A DNA stretch of 64,000 bases from contig CM059622.1 in the NCBI GenBank assembly GCA_030435675.1, positions 15,996,001-16,060,000 of the forward strand, written 5' to 3'. A program made the position numbers and the translations under genes. This document shows positions 22,705-33,576 of the stretch, in pieces. The notes beneath the pieces were generated by a model. The model searched no databases. It was not told where the DNA came from and worked only from the letters and a program-made list of their open reading frames with translations. Positions within the stretch are counted from its first letter, which is position 1. Every line of letters starts with the position of its first letter. Source of the DNA: Steinernema hermaphroditum. Taxonomy: Eukaryota > Nematoda > Chromadorea > Rhabditida > Steinernematidae.

Positions 22705-24051
22705 TTACGTCCTCTTTAAGAGGATTCCACCGATGGCGCCGAGGAGAAGGACGCCGAGGCATAGTAGGACGGCGCCAAGGCTGAAGATGCCGAAGCAGTG
22801 GGCGGACACTTGGTTGAGACGTGGGACGACGCCGCCGGATTCGATTGCCGGGAGGGTGGGCGCTTCGTAGAAGGTCTCGATGGCCTCGATCGTTTGTGAG
22901 GCGACGTCGATGGAGTTGTCGAAGGGGAACTCCACAGGAGGCCTGGAAGTAACGGTGAGAGAGAAGATGCTCGATTTGGTGGACTCGGTCAGGGTCTGAC
23001 GACGCTCATCTCGCTTTCAAAAGGACCTTAAGGAAGGCACGGAAAGCTGCCGCCTTAGAGGCATTACAGTATACCCAATCCGCCCCCTCTCCACTCACCC
23101 CTCGACGGCCCTTCGCTTTCTCTCCGGCGCCTGACAGTTCGGCCGCGCACAATCGGTCGCCGGCTCCTTCAGCGTTATCGCTATCTGGCACTGAAAGAAC
23201 AGTGCCGGCCTGTCGGCGAACTTGAACACGTGCGCCTCCTGACCGGCGGTGAGATCCTCCGGATACTCGAGGTTGTTGAGCACGTACTTGTCCAGCGAAC
23301 ACCCATCGGCGTCCAGCATCGGCACCGACGTCCCGCGCTCGTCGTCCACCTTACACGAGTGGACGATCATGCAAAACGTGTCCGTCGTCTCGCTCTCACA
23401 CTTCCACTGGTGATAAACCTGCTGCCCGATAGTGGCAAACTTCACGGGCGCCCCATGGGGGCCTCCGTCCAGAATATCATATCGGCACACCGGCATCGGC
23501 ACGTTGTGTGTCGCCAACGCCGTGGTCATCTCGCTGACGTCAAGCTGGTTCCTGACCGTCTTGTCCGCTTCCATGTAGAAGCACTGGATCTTGTAGACTC
23601 GATCCACTTTCGTCACAAACAACGGATGGAACGAGATGACTATGGTGGTGCTGGCGAAAATGCCCCGAGGATTACTGTAACTGAACTTATGAGCGATTCG
23701 AGAACGGCGCCCTACAGTGATCTTAATCTGGTCACGCCGCACACTTCGAAGTTTAGAGTGATTCCGGTGAACTTCCTTCCAACCTGCTCGTTCCTACAGT
23801 CACCATTATCAAAACGGCCTTTCACATAAAGTCTTCCAGTGAAAGGGTTCCTAAAAGCCGATTTGCAAAGCTATAAAAAGACGTAAAGAAAACCTCGTTT
23901 TGAAGTTGATATCTATCGCGTCGGGGCCACAGGTGATCTCCGGCTCGCCCTCCACGTTATTGTCCACCGGAATGGCCCGTATCACGGCGACAGGGCCAAG
24001 TGCGAGCAGCGCTACGGTAAGCAGTGTGGACGGACGGCGAAACGTCGACAT
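22705..24051 (-). CDS. Cuticlin, ZP-domain cuticle protein
   Basis: Exons: 24051..23894, 23850..23716, 23674..23099, 22942..22705, giving 368 residues. Cuticlins are secreted ZP-domain proteins that polymerise in the nematode cuticle, for example in alae. The sequence shows a signal peptide, then EPEITCGPDAIDINFKTRNP, the ZP block RSLNPRGIFASTTIVISFHP, PVCRYDILDGGPHGAPVKFA, and NNLEYPEDLTAGQEAHVFKF. A furin-like site (RKRR) follows the ZP domain, and a C-terminal transmembrane helix (FSLGAVLLCLGVLLLGAIGG) ends in LLKRT. The pattern is that of the CUT-1-like group. Which cuticlin it is orthologous to is not settled. Confidence 0.93.
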
Positions 24052-26106
24052 GGAGGCTGGCAGTGGTGGTGGGCAGTGGTAGCAAAACAAAAAAAGAGAA
24101 ACGAGAAAACAACGAAAGTGAGATTGTGACCCTCATCGGCGACACCTTTTATGCGCGAGATCGCCTCGTTTCGGAAATGTGTGCCTTGCGCAATGGAGCA
24201 GTGAAGAGTGAAAGTGATTGGAAAGGCTGATAGCGGTCGGCATCATAGGGGAGAAAGTGAGCGCCGCGCGAGCGCAAATCCGGCTGCCAGAGCTGGAAAT
24301 CGCGAAATCGTAAATTCACACGGATTTGTTGTGTTTTGCGGCGGTCGTCGCCGTTGCGCGACCCCGAGACGACGTTAATGGGATTAGTTACGGCACGTCC
24401 ATTTAGGTGAATTACATCATTGGCCTAATAGGCTCGCTTTGCAACGGGGGCGCTGTAAAGGGGCGACCGGCAGAAAGACGCACAACACACCGATACGCTG
24501 TTTTGGGGATTAGGCGAACGGTGGAGGTTGTGGGAAAGTGAAGGATGAATGGGCAATGGTTACGGTAGCTTTGAAAGGATGCATTGGATTGTTACCTGCA
24601 GATATCGATAGTCCATGGACTGTATATGACCTAAAATGGCATATAGACAGAAGTCATTTCGATGGCCTAAAAAAGGGCACCTAGACCGAAGTTTGGAATG
24701 TCATTTCCATGATCATGAACTTGACACCTTAAGAAATCTGGAGAGGGACCAAGGATCTGCGTTATTGTCGCCAAAACAGTTGTGCGACTTCGGCCGTTCT
24801 CACCTTAGGATGCTCATTAAAATGAAATTCCAAAATTCTACCTAGATTGCACCTTTTTGGACCACTTCTTGGTATAAGGAAGCACTTTTAAAGTTAGAGT
24901 ACTAGAATATCACACACATTTGAGGCTATTTGGCTAGAACAGATCGATTTGACTGAATGATCATGTCGTTTCTTTGAATTTTAAAGGAAGTGCGGAGGAC
25001 ACAAGAGTGACCATAAAAAGTGCGAAGTGCGCAACGTCTCTTTTCTTGCTAGCCGCCAATATAGTGCGAAAGGTCCGCAGCTTCAGTAAAACGACCTAAT
25101 AATAGCCCAGTACCGTACAGTACTATCCGTTCAGCACGTTTTGGATAAGGCTTATGAAGTCAGTGAATATACACAGTTTATCCATAGTTAAACGCAGTTT
25201 TGATTAATTTGAAATTTAATGACCTTACAACGAATGAGAACTCACTAGCTCACTTTCAGAGGCTAGGAGTGCTGAGGGAAGGTTGAGTTAATGGTCAGAT
25301 TACGGTCATTTTAAGAAAAGGCACGTTGATCTCTATGTATTGGAACGACCAGAATAGGGAGCGAAGAATATGAATAAAAGACTCATTTTGTGTAAGAGAA
25401 AGGCACTACCCTCGTTTTTTCAGTGTCAGTCTACCAGACAAGCGTTGCAGACAATAGGAGGAATCAGTGTGAGGGGTTTCAGGACACATCGTCCCGGGAC
25501 ACTTCATCCCGCTGGCAGATCATGCCACAGACAGATCATCCCATAAATCGTTCTGTTCACCGCTTCAGTCTCTGCGACCAAAACGCTCGAAATATGGTAG
25601 AAAACCGAACGATTTCGCACGGATCTGCTAGAAGAAACGATTGTCTTTTTTGCGAAAACTTTAGAATCAGTGAAGGAAACTCAAAATCGTGTTCAAATAA
25701 AAACTTTTAAATACAGAGCTGAACCGGGAATAGGTGTCTTTTGTGGCCTAATTGGTAGCGCAGTTACTTGTCACTTTCTGGGTCCTGATTCGATTCGTTT
25801 TCCTTCAGGATTTTACGTGTTTTGTTGTTGTTTTTGCTAACTTTTTTTGCAGCACTGTTGTTTTTCGTCACTTTATTGTCTGTCTTGTGAAAAAAGACCG
25901 ACTGAGTGCGCTGGTTCTATTCTCCTTCTTGCTTTGTGCGATTTTATGTCGATTATATCACACGGAAAATCGTAGAAATTGCCGAAAAATCGTTTTCCCT
26001 TGTTGAATCGTTTTTTGCTCATCTTTCCACCCGCACTTCCTTGAACTTTTATGTCTCATTTGTAGTGCGTCTATTTCAGTTTCGCCCGTCGCAGTCTCGC
26101 TAGAGC
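24052..26106. other. Long intergenic region with a tRNA-like relic
   Basis: No gene was found. A tRNA-like stretch lies at about 25741-25805, with TTGGTAGCGCAGTTAC (A-box-like) and GATTCGATTCG (B-box-like), but the acceptor stem does not pair. Short phrases such as GGGACACTTCATCCCG near 25495-25515 form small palindromes. Confidence 0.45.
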
Positions 26107-26114
26107 TATATAAG
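26107..26114 (+). promoter_or_regulatory. TATA box of the GTPase gene
   Basis: TATATAAG lies 35 bp before the start codon of the following gene. This is the normal TATA distance to an mRNA start that would leave only a few bases of 5' leader. Confidence 0.6.
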
Positions 26115-26148
26115 CGCACCACCGGACCATTCGCACCAGTCCGCAGAA

Positions 26149-26907
26149 ATGAACGCCGAAACCGCTGCCGGTGGTGATTCGCCGAGAGTAATCGAAGTCA
26201 CTGTGGTCGGCGACACTGGAGTCGGCAAGTCGAGTTTGATCTACGCGTACGCCCTCGACGTTCACCCGTGGCACGTTCCGAACGAGTGAGTGATCTGTTT
26301 TCAGCTGCATCTTTTTAATGTGTGTTCTTTTGCAGGGTCGATCAATTTTTGACTGAAGTCGAGATAGATGAGAAGGTGCATGGCCTGCAAATTTCGTTTG
26401 TCACAGATGATGTGGTATGTTGGACTTGTGCATTTTTGGTAGTGTTAAATGTTTTCCAGCAAGACATCGAATACGGCCCTTCTGCGGACGTATTCATCGT
26501 GTGCTTCAGCGTAGCCAATCCACATACTTTGCGCAGCGCCAAGAAAGACTGGATTCCAACGATAAGACAGTATTTCCCAACTACACCTATCTTTCTCGTC
26601 GGTGTGTGCACTCATTTTGTACTCATTTCATTTCATTTTGCACCTCCTTGTTGTAGGAATGAAAGCCGATCTGCGGACCAGCTACATTCATCAGAAGTGG
26701 CTCTACATGTCGGTCAACGGTTATCAGCCAGTCACGAAACAAAAGGCGAAGAAAGTGGCTAAGCGATTCAGCAACGTGAAGTACGTCGACTGTTGTTCGA
26801 CGCGCGGACAAGACGTCAGAGAAGTATTCAAGCGAGTGGCGAAGTCGGCGCTGAATCGGAGGGCGGACGAAACGATGTGCCCACGAAGTATTTGCACTAT
26901 TATGTAG
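26149..26907 (+). CDS. Divergent Rho-family small GTPase
   Basis: Exons: 26149..26285, 26336..26414, 26460..26601, 26657..26907, giving 202 residues. Rho-type GTPases switch actin and polarity signalling. The P-loop is intact (VVGDTGVGKSSLI), as are FIVCFSVANPHTLRSAKKDW and the terminal CTIM, a prenylation (CAAX) box. Two core motifs are altered. The switch II DTAGQ motif is replaced by a stretch reading FVTDDVQDIEYG, and the NKxD-type base-recognition motif reads GMKADLR (TKxDLR in Rho). Loss of DTAGQ, with its catalytic Gln, predicts little or no GTP hydrolysis. An AATAAA follows at about 26944. Confidence 0.85.
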
Positions 26908-27246
26908 GCGTTGCACATATTAAGAAGAAACGAGAAGTCGTCCAAATAAAGCTGTTATCCGTCCGTCGGCGAAGCGCATGTGTTTGGACTCTTCGCACTT
27001 GACCTGAGCGCCATGCTTTCTCACTAATTGTCGGCAATCGCTCTAATCCGCTTCTTCGCGGTTGTGTCATCACCGGTTTCATGTTTGCCGCGTGATGCTC
27101 TCTCTCGTGCGGCAACACGATCTTTTACAGCTTCCTCGCCGATGCCCCGCCCCATCAAAGTTCCTCGCCCTTTTTTGTCTTCCCCGTGGCCCAGTCACTC
27201 ATCCCGAGTTGTGCTAAACCAATTAGTCGTGTCTACTACTTCCGCC

Positions 27247-27984
27247 ATGGGAAAAGAACTCGCCCGATTCCAGCATCAAGAGATCCAGCTGCCGAAGTCG
27301 CGTCGGCAGCGCTCGAACATTAACGAGCGGAAGAGGAATCGCGATATGAATAGCGCTTTCGATCTCCTGCAGTCTAAGATGGCAAGTCGAATCTACTCCC
27401 TATATCTAACCTTAATTCATCTGTTTCAGAGCCACATTCCGATGTTGCCGCCCCCGGAGAAGCAGCGACTGAGCAAGATTCGGACGCTTCGTTTGGCTTT
27501 TCAGTACATCGACTTCTTGAAGCGGATTTTGAGCGATCAGAATGTATGTTGCCTAGTCAGATTACTACATTCGGATAATGTGGACTGATGCTTATTTGTC
27601 GAAAAATCTGAAGCTGATGCAATCATTCAATTGCACTTGTCTTTTTTCGAGTTTGTGATTTTTTGCCAGTCATCTTTCTCTAACTACCGTAATCTCTATA
27701 GCTTCTTCGTTTGATAACTTGTTTCATTTTAGTGCGAAACCGCTCCGCCCCGAGCCATCGAAGACTTCGCGAACATCGTCCGCAGCGAGCTGACCATCCG
27801 AAATAGCTACTCCGAGCGCGCCGAGCAGGAACAGCAACTCAAACCCCATCCTTCTTCTAAATCCCCGCAGAACAATCTATCATCACCATCATCTAGTCAC
27901 TCATCCCTCGACTCCTACGCTTACGAACAGTTTTACGACCTTAGGCATTATGGCACCGGTTACAGTCACCACCACCATTGTTAG
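27247..27984 (+). CDS. bHLH transcription factor
   Basis: Exons: 27247..27381, 27430..27543, 27733..27984, giving 166 residues. The basic region RRQRSNINERKRNRDMNSAF has the E-box-contacting Asn-x-Glu-Arg pattern. Helix 1, the loop (LPPPEKQRLSKI) and helix 2 (RTLRLAFQYIDFLKRIL) follow, closest in style to Twist, Ptf1a and other class II tissue-specific bHLH factors. The first intron uses a GC donor (GCAAGT) instead of GT. The C-terminal part is rich in Ser, Pro, His and Tyr. The frame is open for 73 codons upstream, but the ATG chosen matches the start of conserved-looking sequence; a longer N-terminus is possible. Confidence 0.88.
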
Positions 27985-28536
27985 CCCTATAGCGAGCAAA
28001 TTGCAAATAAATCGACACGCGCAATAGACGGGTCAAAGTTCATGTTTCCATTGTTTGGCCGAGTGGTAGAAGTAATGTAATACGGCGTAATCCCCTCTTG
28101 ACGAGCTCGTGTTTATGAGTTCGGAAGTGGCTGTGGCGAGGAGTGAAAGTAAACAAAAGAGGGCGAGCAGACGGTCCAAGGGTCGGCGGCTACAGTAACC
28201 CTGCCCCAGTGAGTGAGTTCTTCTCTCAATCCTATGAATAAGTTACAGTAGGCTATCATCCTTTAGCTTTTGGATTACAAAAGAAATAACGAAAATCGAA
28301 TGACTTCTTCTTCAGAATGCCCCTCTAGTTACTGTATAAGCTTATGACCAAAAGTTCGCGTGACTCATACCCCGGCGACTTCCTTTGGGTCACCGAAAGT
28401 CAAAGTCGGCTATGTTTGTTTACACAAAGTGACATAACCATTCGCACTTCCGAAAGCTCGTCGGCAGCTCGCGTGTGACCTTCCGCCGCCAGTCAAAGGT
28501 ACCGTATCCCCCGATTTATTACACCGCATTATTAGC
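27985..28536. other. Intergenic between convergent genes
   Basis: This stretch holds an AATAAA just after the bHLH stop (about 28007) and a weak tRNA-like A-box (GGCCGAGTGGTAGA near 28056) with no matching B box. Nothing else was seen. Confidence 0.5.
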
Positions 28537-29465
28537 TCACTGCCTGGCGCTTATGATACACTCCATTTCCGTGTAGGGATTGCGCTCTTTGAACTCGAAC
28601 AGCTCCTCAACGTCGAAGGCGCCGCTCTGGTCGGCGTCGAAAGTCTTCGCCAATTCGCTTAGCCCTGCAGAAACGCGGATGGTCTTCTTTGGGTAGAAGC
28701 CGTTGGCGACATAGTCCCTCAGCTCGTCCACGTCCACTTTTCCGTCTTTGTTCGAGTCGACTTGATTGAAAACGAGCTCGAAGTTCTTGCGACGGAACTG
28801 CTTCATGCGGGCGGCTTCTCTTTGTGGGAACGAAAGGAACTCGCCGAGGGTCAGTTTTTGGTCTCCTAAAGATGATTTTAAGTTTTAAGAGGTTAAAGAA
28901 CTATTGGAGGGAGTCGAAGTCGTCTCAGCTTACCGTCGGCATCCACATGCCTCATCACCTCAAGTATCTCTTCGGTGAAATGAGGATCGCGTCGAAGATA
29001 TTCAGTGAACGATACCAAACCGTCGCCGTCCTTATCGAGTCGATAGAAATGTTCCCCTAACATATGTGTACTCAATGATTGGGATCTTCCACTTACTGCC
29101 CTTAAAAGGGGACGCTAGCGGGTCTCCGTTGACCTGCTTGATCGCCTCTCGCGCAATCATCTCCTCCAAAGTAATATTTCTGTCTTCTAAACAACACTTT
29201 TCTTAGGACGCCTTCTTTAATTCACCGTTCAGGTCAGTAGCTAGGAAATGCTCCATCGTCGCGTCAATGTAGTCTTTCTGAAGAAAGAAGAATTCGTCTA
29301 CGTCCACAATGCTGTCGTTATTTGCGTCGAGGCGACCGAAGGTCTCTTCTAAAAAGCGCACAAGTGATACACAAAAGCTACTTTACCTAAGGCATCGTTT
29401 GGGCCGAGCCACGTATCAGCCCTGATTCCAGCAACGGCGACCAATAAGAGTAGCGGACAGTGCAT
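28537..29465 (-). CDS. Secreted six-EF-hand calcium-binding protein (calumenin/reticulocalbin-like)
   Basis: Exons: 29465..29387, 29348..29226, 29186..29097, 29056..28934, 28865..28537, giving 247 residues. A signal peptide (MHCPLLLLVAVAGIRA) is followed by six EF-hand loops: DANNDSIVDVDE, DLNEDRNITLEE, DKDGDGLVSFTE, DADGDQKLTLGE, DSNKDGKVDVDE and DADQSGAFDVEE. This matches the CREC family of secretory-pathway calcium binders. It is shorter than typical members (about 315) and ends CIISARQ, without the usual HDEL/HDEF-type ER signal, so it may be secreted. Loop 2 has an Asn at an unusual position, and loop 6 lacks an acidic residue at position 5. Confidence 0.88.
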
Positions 29466-30100
29466 GATTGGACTGATGGTCAGTGACCGTTGCTTGGCCG
29501 TTTAAGTACAGTCGATCGATGTTTATTCAGTTGTGACGACCTAATTAAACGCCGTTTCAATGGAAAAGTCAAAAGGTAAACATGCGAGATGAACGAGTGG
29601 TAAACACGTGGATTGATCGCTGATGTGAGGATTTGAAACTGTACATCGGATAGCTTATTAAGCGAAAGATTTTTGGTAAATCCTTAATTAAGTAGGCTAG
29701 AGTCAATATGACTTGGATTTCACAGAATAACGAAGCTTACTGTCTTTCTCATCCTCGTGTCCATTTTGACACCCGTGATCCCCTTGTTAGACGAAAGGAA
29801 AACTTGCGAAGTATCGTAGTTAGGGAGCTATCAGGGTTAATTTTCAGGACTCTGGTCATCCTTTCCATTTAGTCCTCATTTGTTCACATTTCTGAATTCG
29901 ATTCACCACAATGACCTGTTTGTGCAGCTTCAACACAGCTCCGATTGTTCTATGTTGTTTTTTTCTCTGCTCTGTCCTATGCAATATCGTAGACAGGCTA
30001 GAAGTCTACAAAGCCCTCTGCACGCTTGCACTTCATAGACAGCAGTTAGTCAGTATTCGACGTGCTTGTTACCGTTGCGAGCGGTCGTCCGCCGTCCGCA
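29466..30100. other. Divergent promoter region
   Basis: This is the upstream region of both the EF-hand gene (minus) and the phosphatase gene (plus). No exon, RNA gene or clear repeat was seen. Confidence 0.45.
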
Positions 30101-33100
30101 ATGACGTCCGTTTCTTCCAACTCTTCAGCAAAACCTCCAGGTGGTGGCAAGCCTCCGGCTGAGGATGTGACGATGAGATCTGTGGTGTGCTCTCAGAACG
30201 ACGTCGTCAATAATCAAGCATCATCTACGAACGTAACCGTTTTGTATTTTCGGCACATTGAATGACTGTTATCTTTTAGAAGAATGGCCCGCCAAGGACT
30301 CAAGTGGGCAGCATTGTTGCCGAGCAATCGCCTGCTGTAAAGGTATTATTAGGTTTAACATGGTTCCGTTAACTTTGTTTCAGAAGCCGGCACCGGAGAA
30401 GAGTAATCCGACTTCGCAGTCGTCCTCTTCTAAGGTGTGCAATCTCTATTTGAATAAATATAGCTTGTTTTAGAAAAGTCACGCGTCAGAAACGCAGGTT
30501 AATGCCCCGCCAAGCTGCATGACTCAAGTGTGCAGCGCTAAGATTCACATTATTGCTGAGCAATCGCCTGCTGTAAAGGTATTATTAGGTTTTGTACATA
30601 TTATTCCGTTTATTTGTTTTAGAAATCGACATCGGAGAAGAGTAATACGACTTCGCAGTCGTCCTCTCCTAATGACCCGCCAAGCTGCATGACTCAAGCG
30701 TGCAGCGCTAAAATTGACATTGTTGCCGAGCAATCTCCTGCTGTAAAGGTACCACTAGGTTTTGTACATATTATTCCGTTTATTTGTTTTAGAAATCGAC
30801 ATCGGAGAAGAGTAATACGACTTCGCAGTCGTCCTCTCCTAATGACCCGCCAAGCTGCATGACTCAAGCGTGCAGCGCTAAGATTGACATTGTTGCCGAA
30901 CAATCGCCTGTTGTGCAGGTATCACTAGGTTTTATACATATTATTCCGTTAATTTCGTTGTAGAAATCGACATCGGAGAAGAGTAATTCGATTTCGCAGT
31001 CGTCCTCTTCCAAGGTGTGTAATTCATGTTCTAATAATTCGCAAAGTATAGCTTGTTTCAGAAGAATGGCGCGTTAGAAAAGCAGGTTAATGACCCGCCA
31101 AGCTGCGTGACTCAAGTGTGCAGCACTAAGATTGACATTGTTGCCGAACAATCGCCTGCTGTAAAGGTATCGCAAGGCTTTATATAATTCCGTTAAGTTC
31201 GTTTCAGAAACCGGCACCGGACAAGAGCAATCCGACTGTACATTCGTCTTCTAAGGTGTGCAATCTCTATTTGAATAATTTGCATAAGTATAGCTTGTTT
31301 TAGAAAAGTCACGCGTCGCAAACGCAAGTTAATGACCCACCGAGCTGCATCACTCAAGTGTCCAGCGCTAAGATTGACATTGTTGCCGAACAATCGCCTG
31401 TTGTGAAGGTATTATTTGGTTGTACTTGATTCTGTTAACTGCGTTTCAGAAGCCGGCACCGAACAAGAGTAATCCGACTGTGTATTCGTCTTCTAAGGTG
31501 AATAATTTCTGTTTTAATAATTCGCATAAGTATCGCATGTTTTAGAAGAATCACGCGTCAGAAGCGCAGAATAATGACCCATCAAGCTGCATGACTCAAG
31601 TGTGCAGCGCTAAGATTGATATTGCCGAACAATCGCCTGCTGTGAAGGTATCGCAAGGTTTTACATAATTCCGTCAAGTTCGCTTCAGAAACCGGCACCG
31701 GAGAAGAGTAATCCGACCGTTCATTCGTCTTCTAAGGTGAATAATTTTTGTTTTAAATAATTCGCAAAGTATAGCTTGTTTAAGAAGAATGGAGGATCAG
31801 AACCGCAGGGTAATGCCCCGTCTAGCTGCATTACTCAAGTGTGCAGCGCTAAGATTGATATCTCCAATGAACAAGTGTCGCCTGCGAAGGTATTAATTTT
31901 TGTACATATCATTTTTGATGTGTTTCTAGAGTGCATTCTAGAAGCCCATAGCAGAGAAGAATGACTCAGCTATGCGTTCAATATCCAGTAAGGTATATAA
32001 TCTTTTGTTTCGAATCTGTAGATGACTATGAGTTGTTTCAGAAGTGTGGTAGGTCGAAACGTGGGAGAAAATGGCCGGTAAGCTGTGTGAATCAAATCGA
32101 ATTTATGGATTGGTTTAGAGAAGTTCGAAATCAGTGAAGAGTCAAATGACGCAGGTTTCATTGATAAAGTCAACGAAGAGCCCCAAGAAAAATGACTCGG
32201 AAGCGTCCATTTGTACATCGATGTGTATCGATCCTCCAAAGTTTCCGAGAGAGCCTGTGCGTTCTATATCATGTCATAATTGCAAGTAAACGCTAAATTT
32301 AGTTCAAACTGTCGCTATTCATCAAAAAGCATTTGATGATCGGCGACGAACGAATCGAGTACGACTATCGCGACATCTTCGAGCTGCTCGAGCGTGCCCT
32401 CGAAGTCTATCAGCGAACTCCGGCTCTTATTGATGTTCCGGCGCCGGTGAATGTGTGTGGAGATATACACGGACAATATCGTGATCTCATGTGGATTTTT
32501 CAGGTGTTTTTTGCTTTTGTTTGTTGTAGGTCTGGCGATTTCAGACAATTCTGCCTTGATAATGTTGTTGTTCCGTTCACGTGTGTGTCTTTAGGCCTGC
32601 GGAATGCCGCACTCTACCCGCTTCCTCTTTCTCGGCGACTACGTCGACCGCGGACCGCGCTCTGTCGAAGTCATTGTACTTCTTCTCAGCCTTAAAGTGA
32701 AATTCCCGCAAAACGTCTTCTTGCTTCGAGGCAATCACGAACTCAAAAATATTAACAAGCAAGTAGAAAATTTCTTGACTCATGCCTTTAATTGTCGCTT
32801 TTCAGATGCTACGGTTTTCTGAAGGAACTGCAGTCACGTTTTAACTGCTACCTCAAACTCTATGAAAAATTCAACGAAGTGTTCTCTGAAATGCCGCTTG
32901 CCGCCATCATCCGTGACAAGATTATATGCATGCATGGCGGACTTTCGCCGAGCTTAAACAGTATCGATGACATTCGCAACATCAAGAAGCCGCTAATGAC
33001 GGTTAAGGACGTTCCATTGGCACAGGATCTGCTCTGGTCGGACCCGCAGTTGGGCGTCAAGGGATTCGAGCCGAACAAAGTGCGCGCTGTTTCTTACGTT

Positions 33101-33529
33101 TTCGGAGAGGATGCAGTCGAGGCGAAGCTGAAACAGCTCAATCTTGGAATGATGATTCGTGCTCATCAGGCTGTCGAATTCGGCTATGCGTTTTTCGCCC
33201 ATCGGAGGTTGGTGACCGTGTTTTCAGCAAGTGAGTACAATAGTGACTTGTGCAACTTCGCAGCTGTAGCTAAGGTATACTTGAATACTTTTTGATCCAC
33301 CCCTTTCGTTGTCTTCCAGGTTGACAAAGAACTTCAAGTCTCGTTCGCTCAATTTAAGCCGGCTGGCTATGAAGCACATAGGCGTAAAATGGAGAAACTG
33401 CGGCAGTACACGCAAGATAATGAGGATTCGTCGAATGCCGAATACGGTAATCTGGAGGGAACGCAAAACGACGAAGATGAAGGTTATGATGATGGAACAC
33501 AGATGGATACTGATGAACTGCCGAAGTGA
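30101..33529 (+). CDS. PP1-like Ser/Thr phosphatase with repetitive N-terminal extension
   Basis: There are 21 exons. Repeat exons: 30101..30232, 30280..30342, 30384..30434, 30474..30578, 30623..30748, 30793..30918, 30964..31014, 31062..31166, 31208..31255, 31304..31408, 31450..31497, 31546..31647, 31689..31736, 31785..31889, 31942..31992. Linker exons: 32042..32077, 32119..32256. Catalytic exons: 32303..32503, 32595..32758, 32806..33274, 33320..33529. The catalytic half has the PPP-family motifs [28 protein letters not shown] and MHGGLSP plus the metal-binding His of [10 protein letters not shown]. It is PP1-like but divergent; the usual SAPNYC near the C-terminus reads [10 protein letters not shown]. 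The N-terminal roughly 530 residues are Ser/Lys-rich repeats. One intron uses a GC donor (GCAAGT at 32759). One repeat intron ends in TTTAAG instead of CAG/TAG. An AATAAA lies just after the stop. Confidence 0.85.
30280..31992 (+). repeat. Tandem mini-exon array inside the phosphatase gene
   Basis: Two exon types alternate. Type A (16-17 codons) reads like [16 protein letters not shown]. Type B (34-35 codons) reads like a Lys/Ser start, then [17 protein letters not shown] and VAEQSPAVK. Two exons (30623..30748, 30793..30918) are A and B fused with no intron between. All introns are phase 0 and 40-55 bp, and they share sequence (for example TTATTCCGTT and ATAGCTTGTTT). The exon-plus-intron unit has therefore been duplicated about seven times. 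Confidence 0.85.
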
Positions 33530-33576
33530 AATGTTGTAATAAATGTATATTTGTAGGTGCGTGTCGTAGAAGGATC

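Noticed and set aside
30280..31992. Regular repeats and spacers resembling a CRISPR array
   Set aside because: The units are exons and introns with splice signals and intact codon phase in a eukaryotic gene; the spacers are themselves similar to each other.
33526..33576. A 17-codon upstream extension of the nuclear-receptor-like frame
   Set aside because: It would start at a GTG that overlaps the phosphatase stop and runs through the poly(A) signal and acceptor; the ATG at 33577 is the better start.
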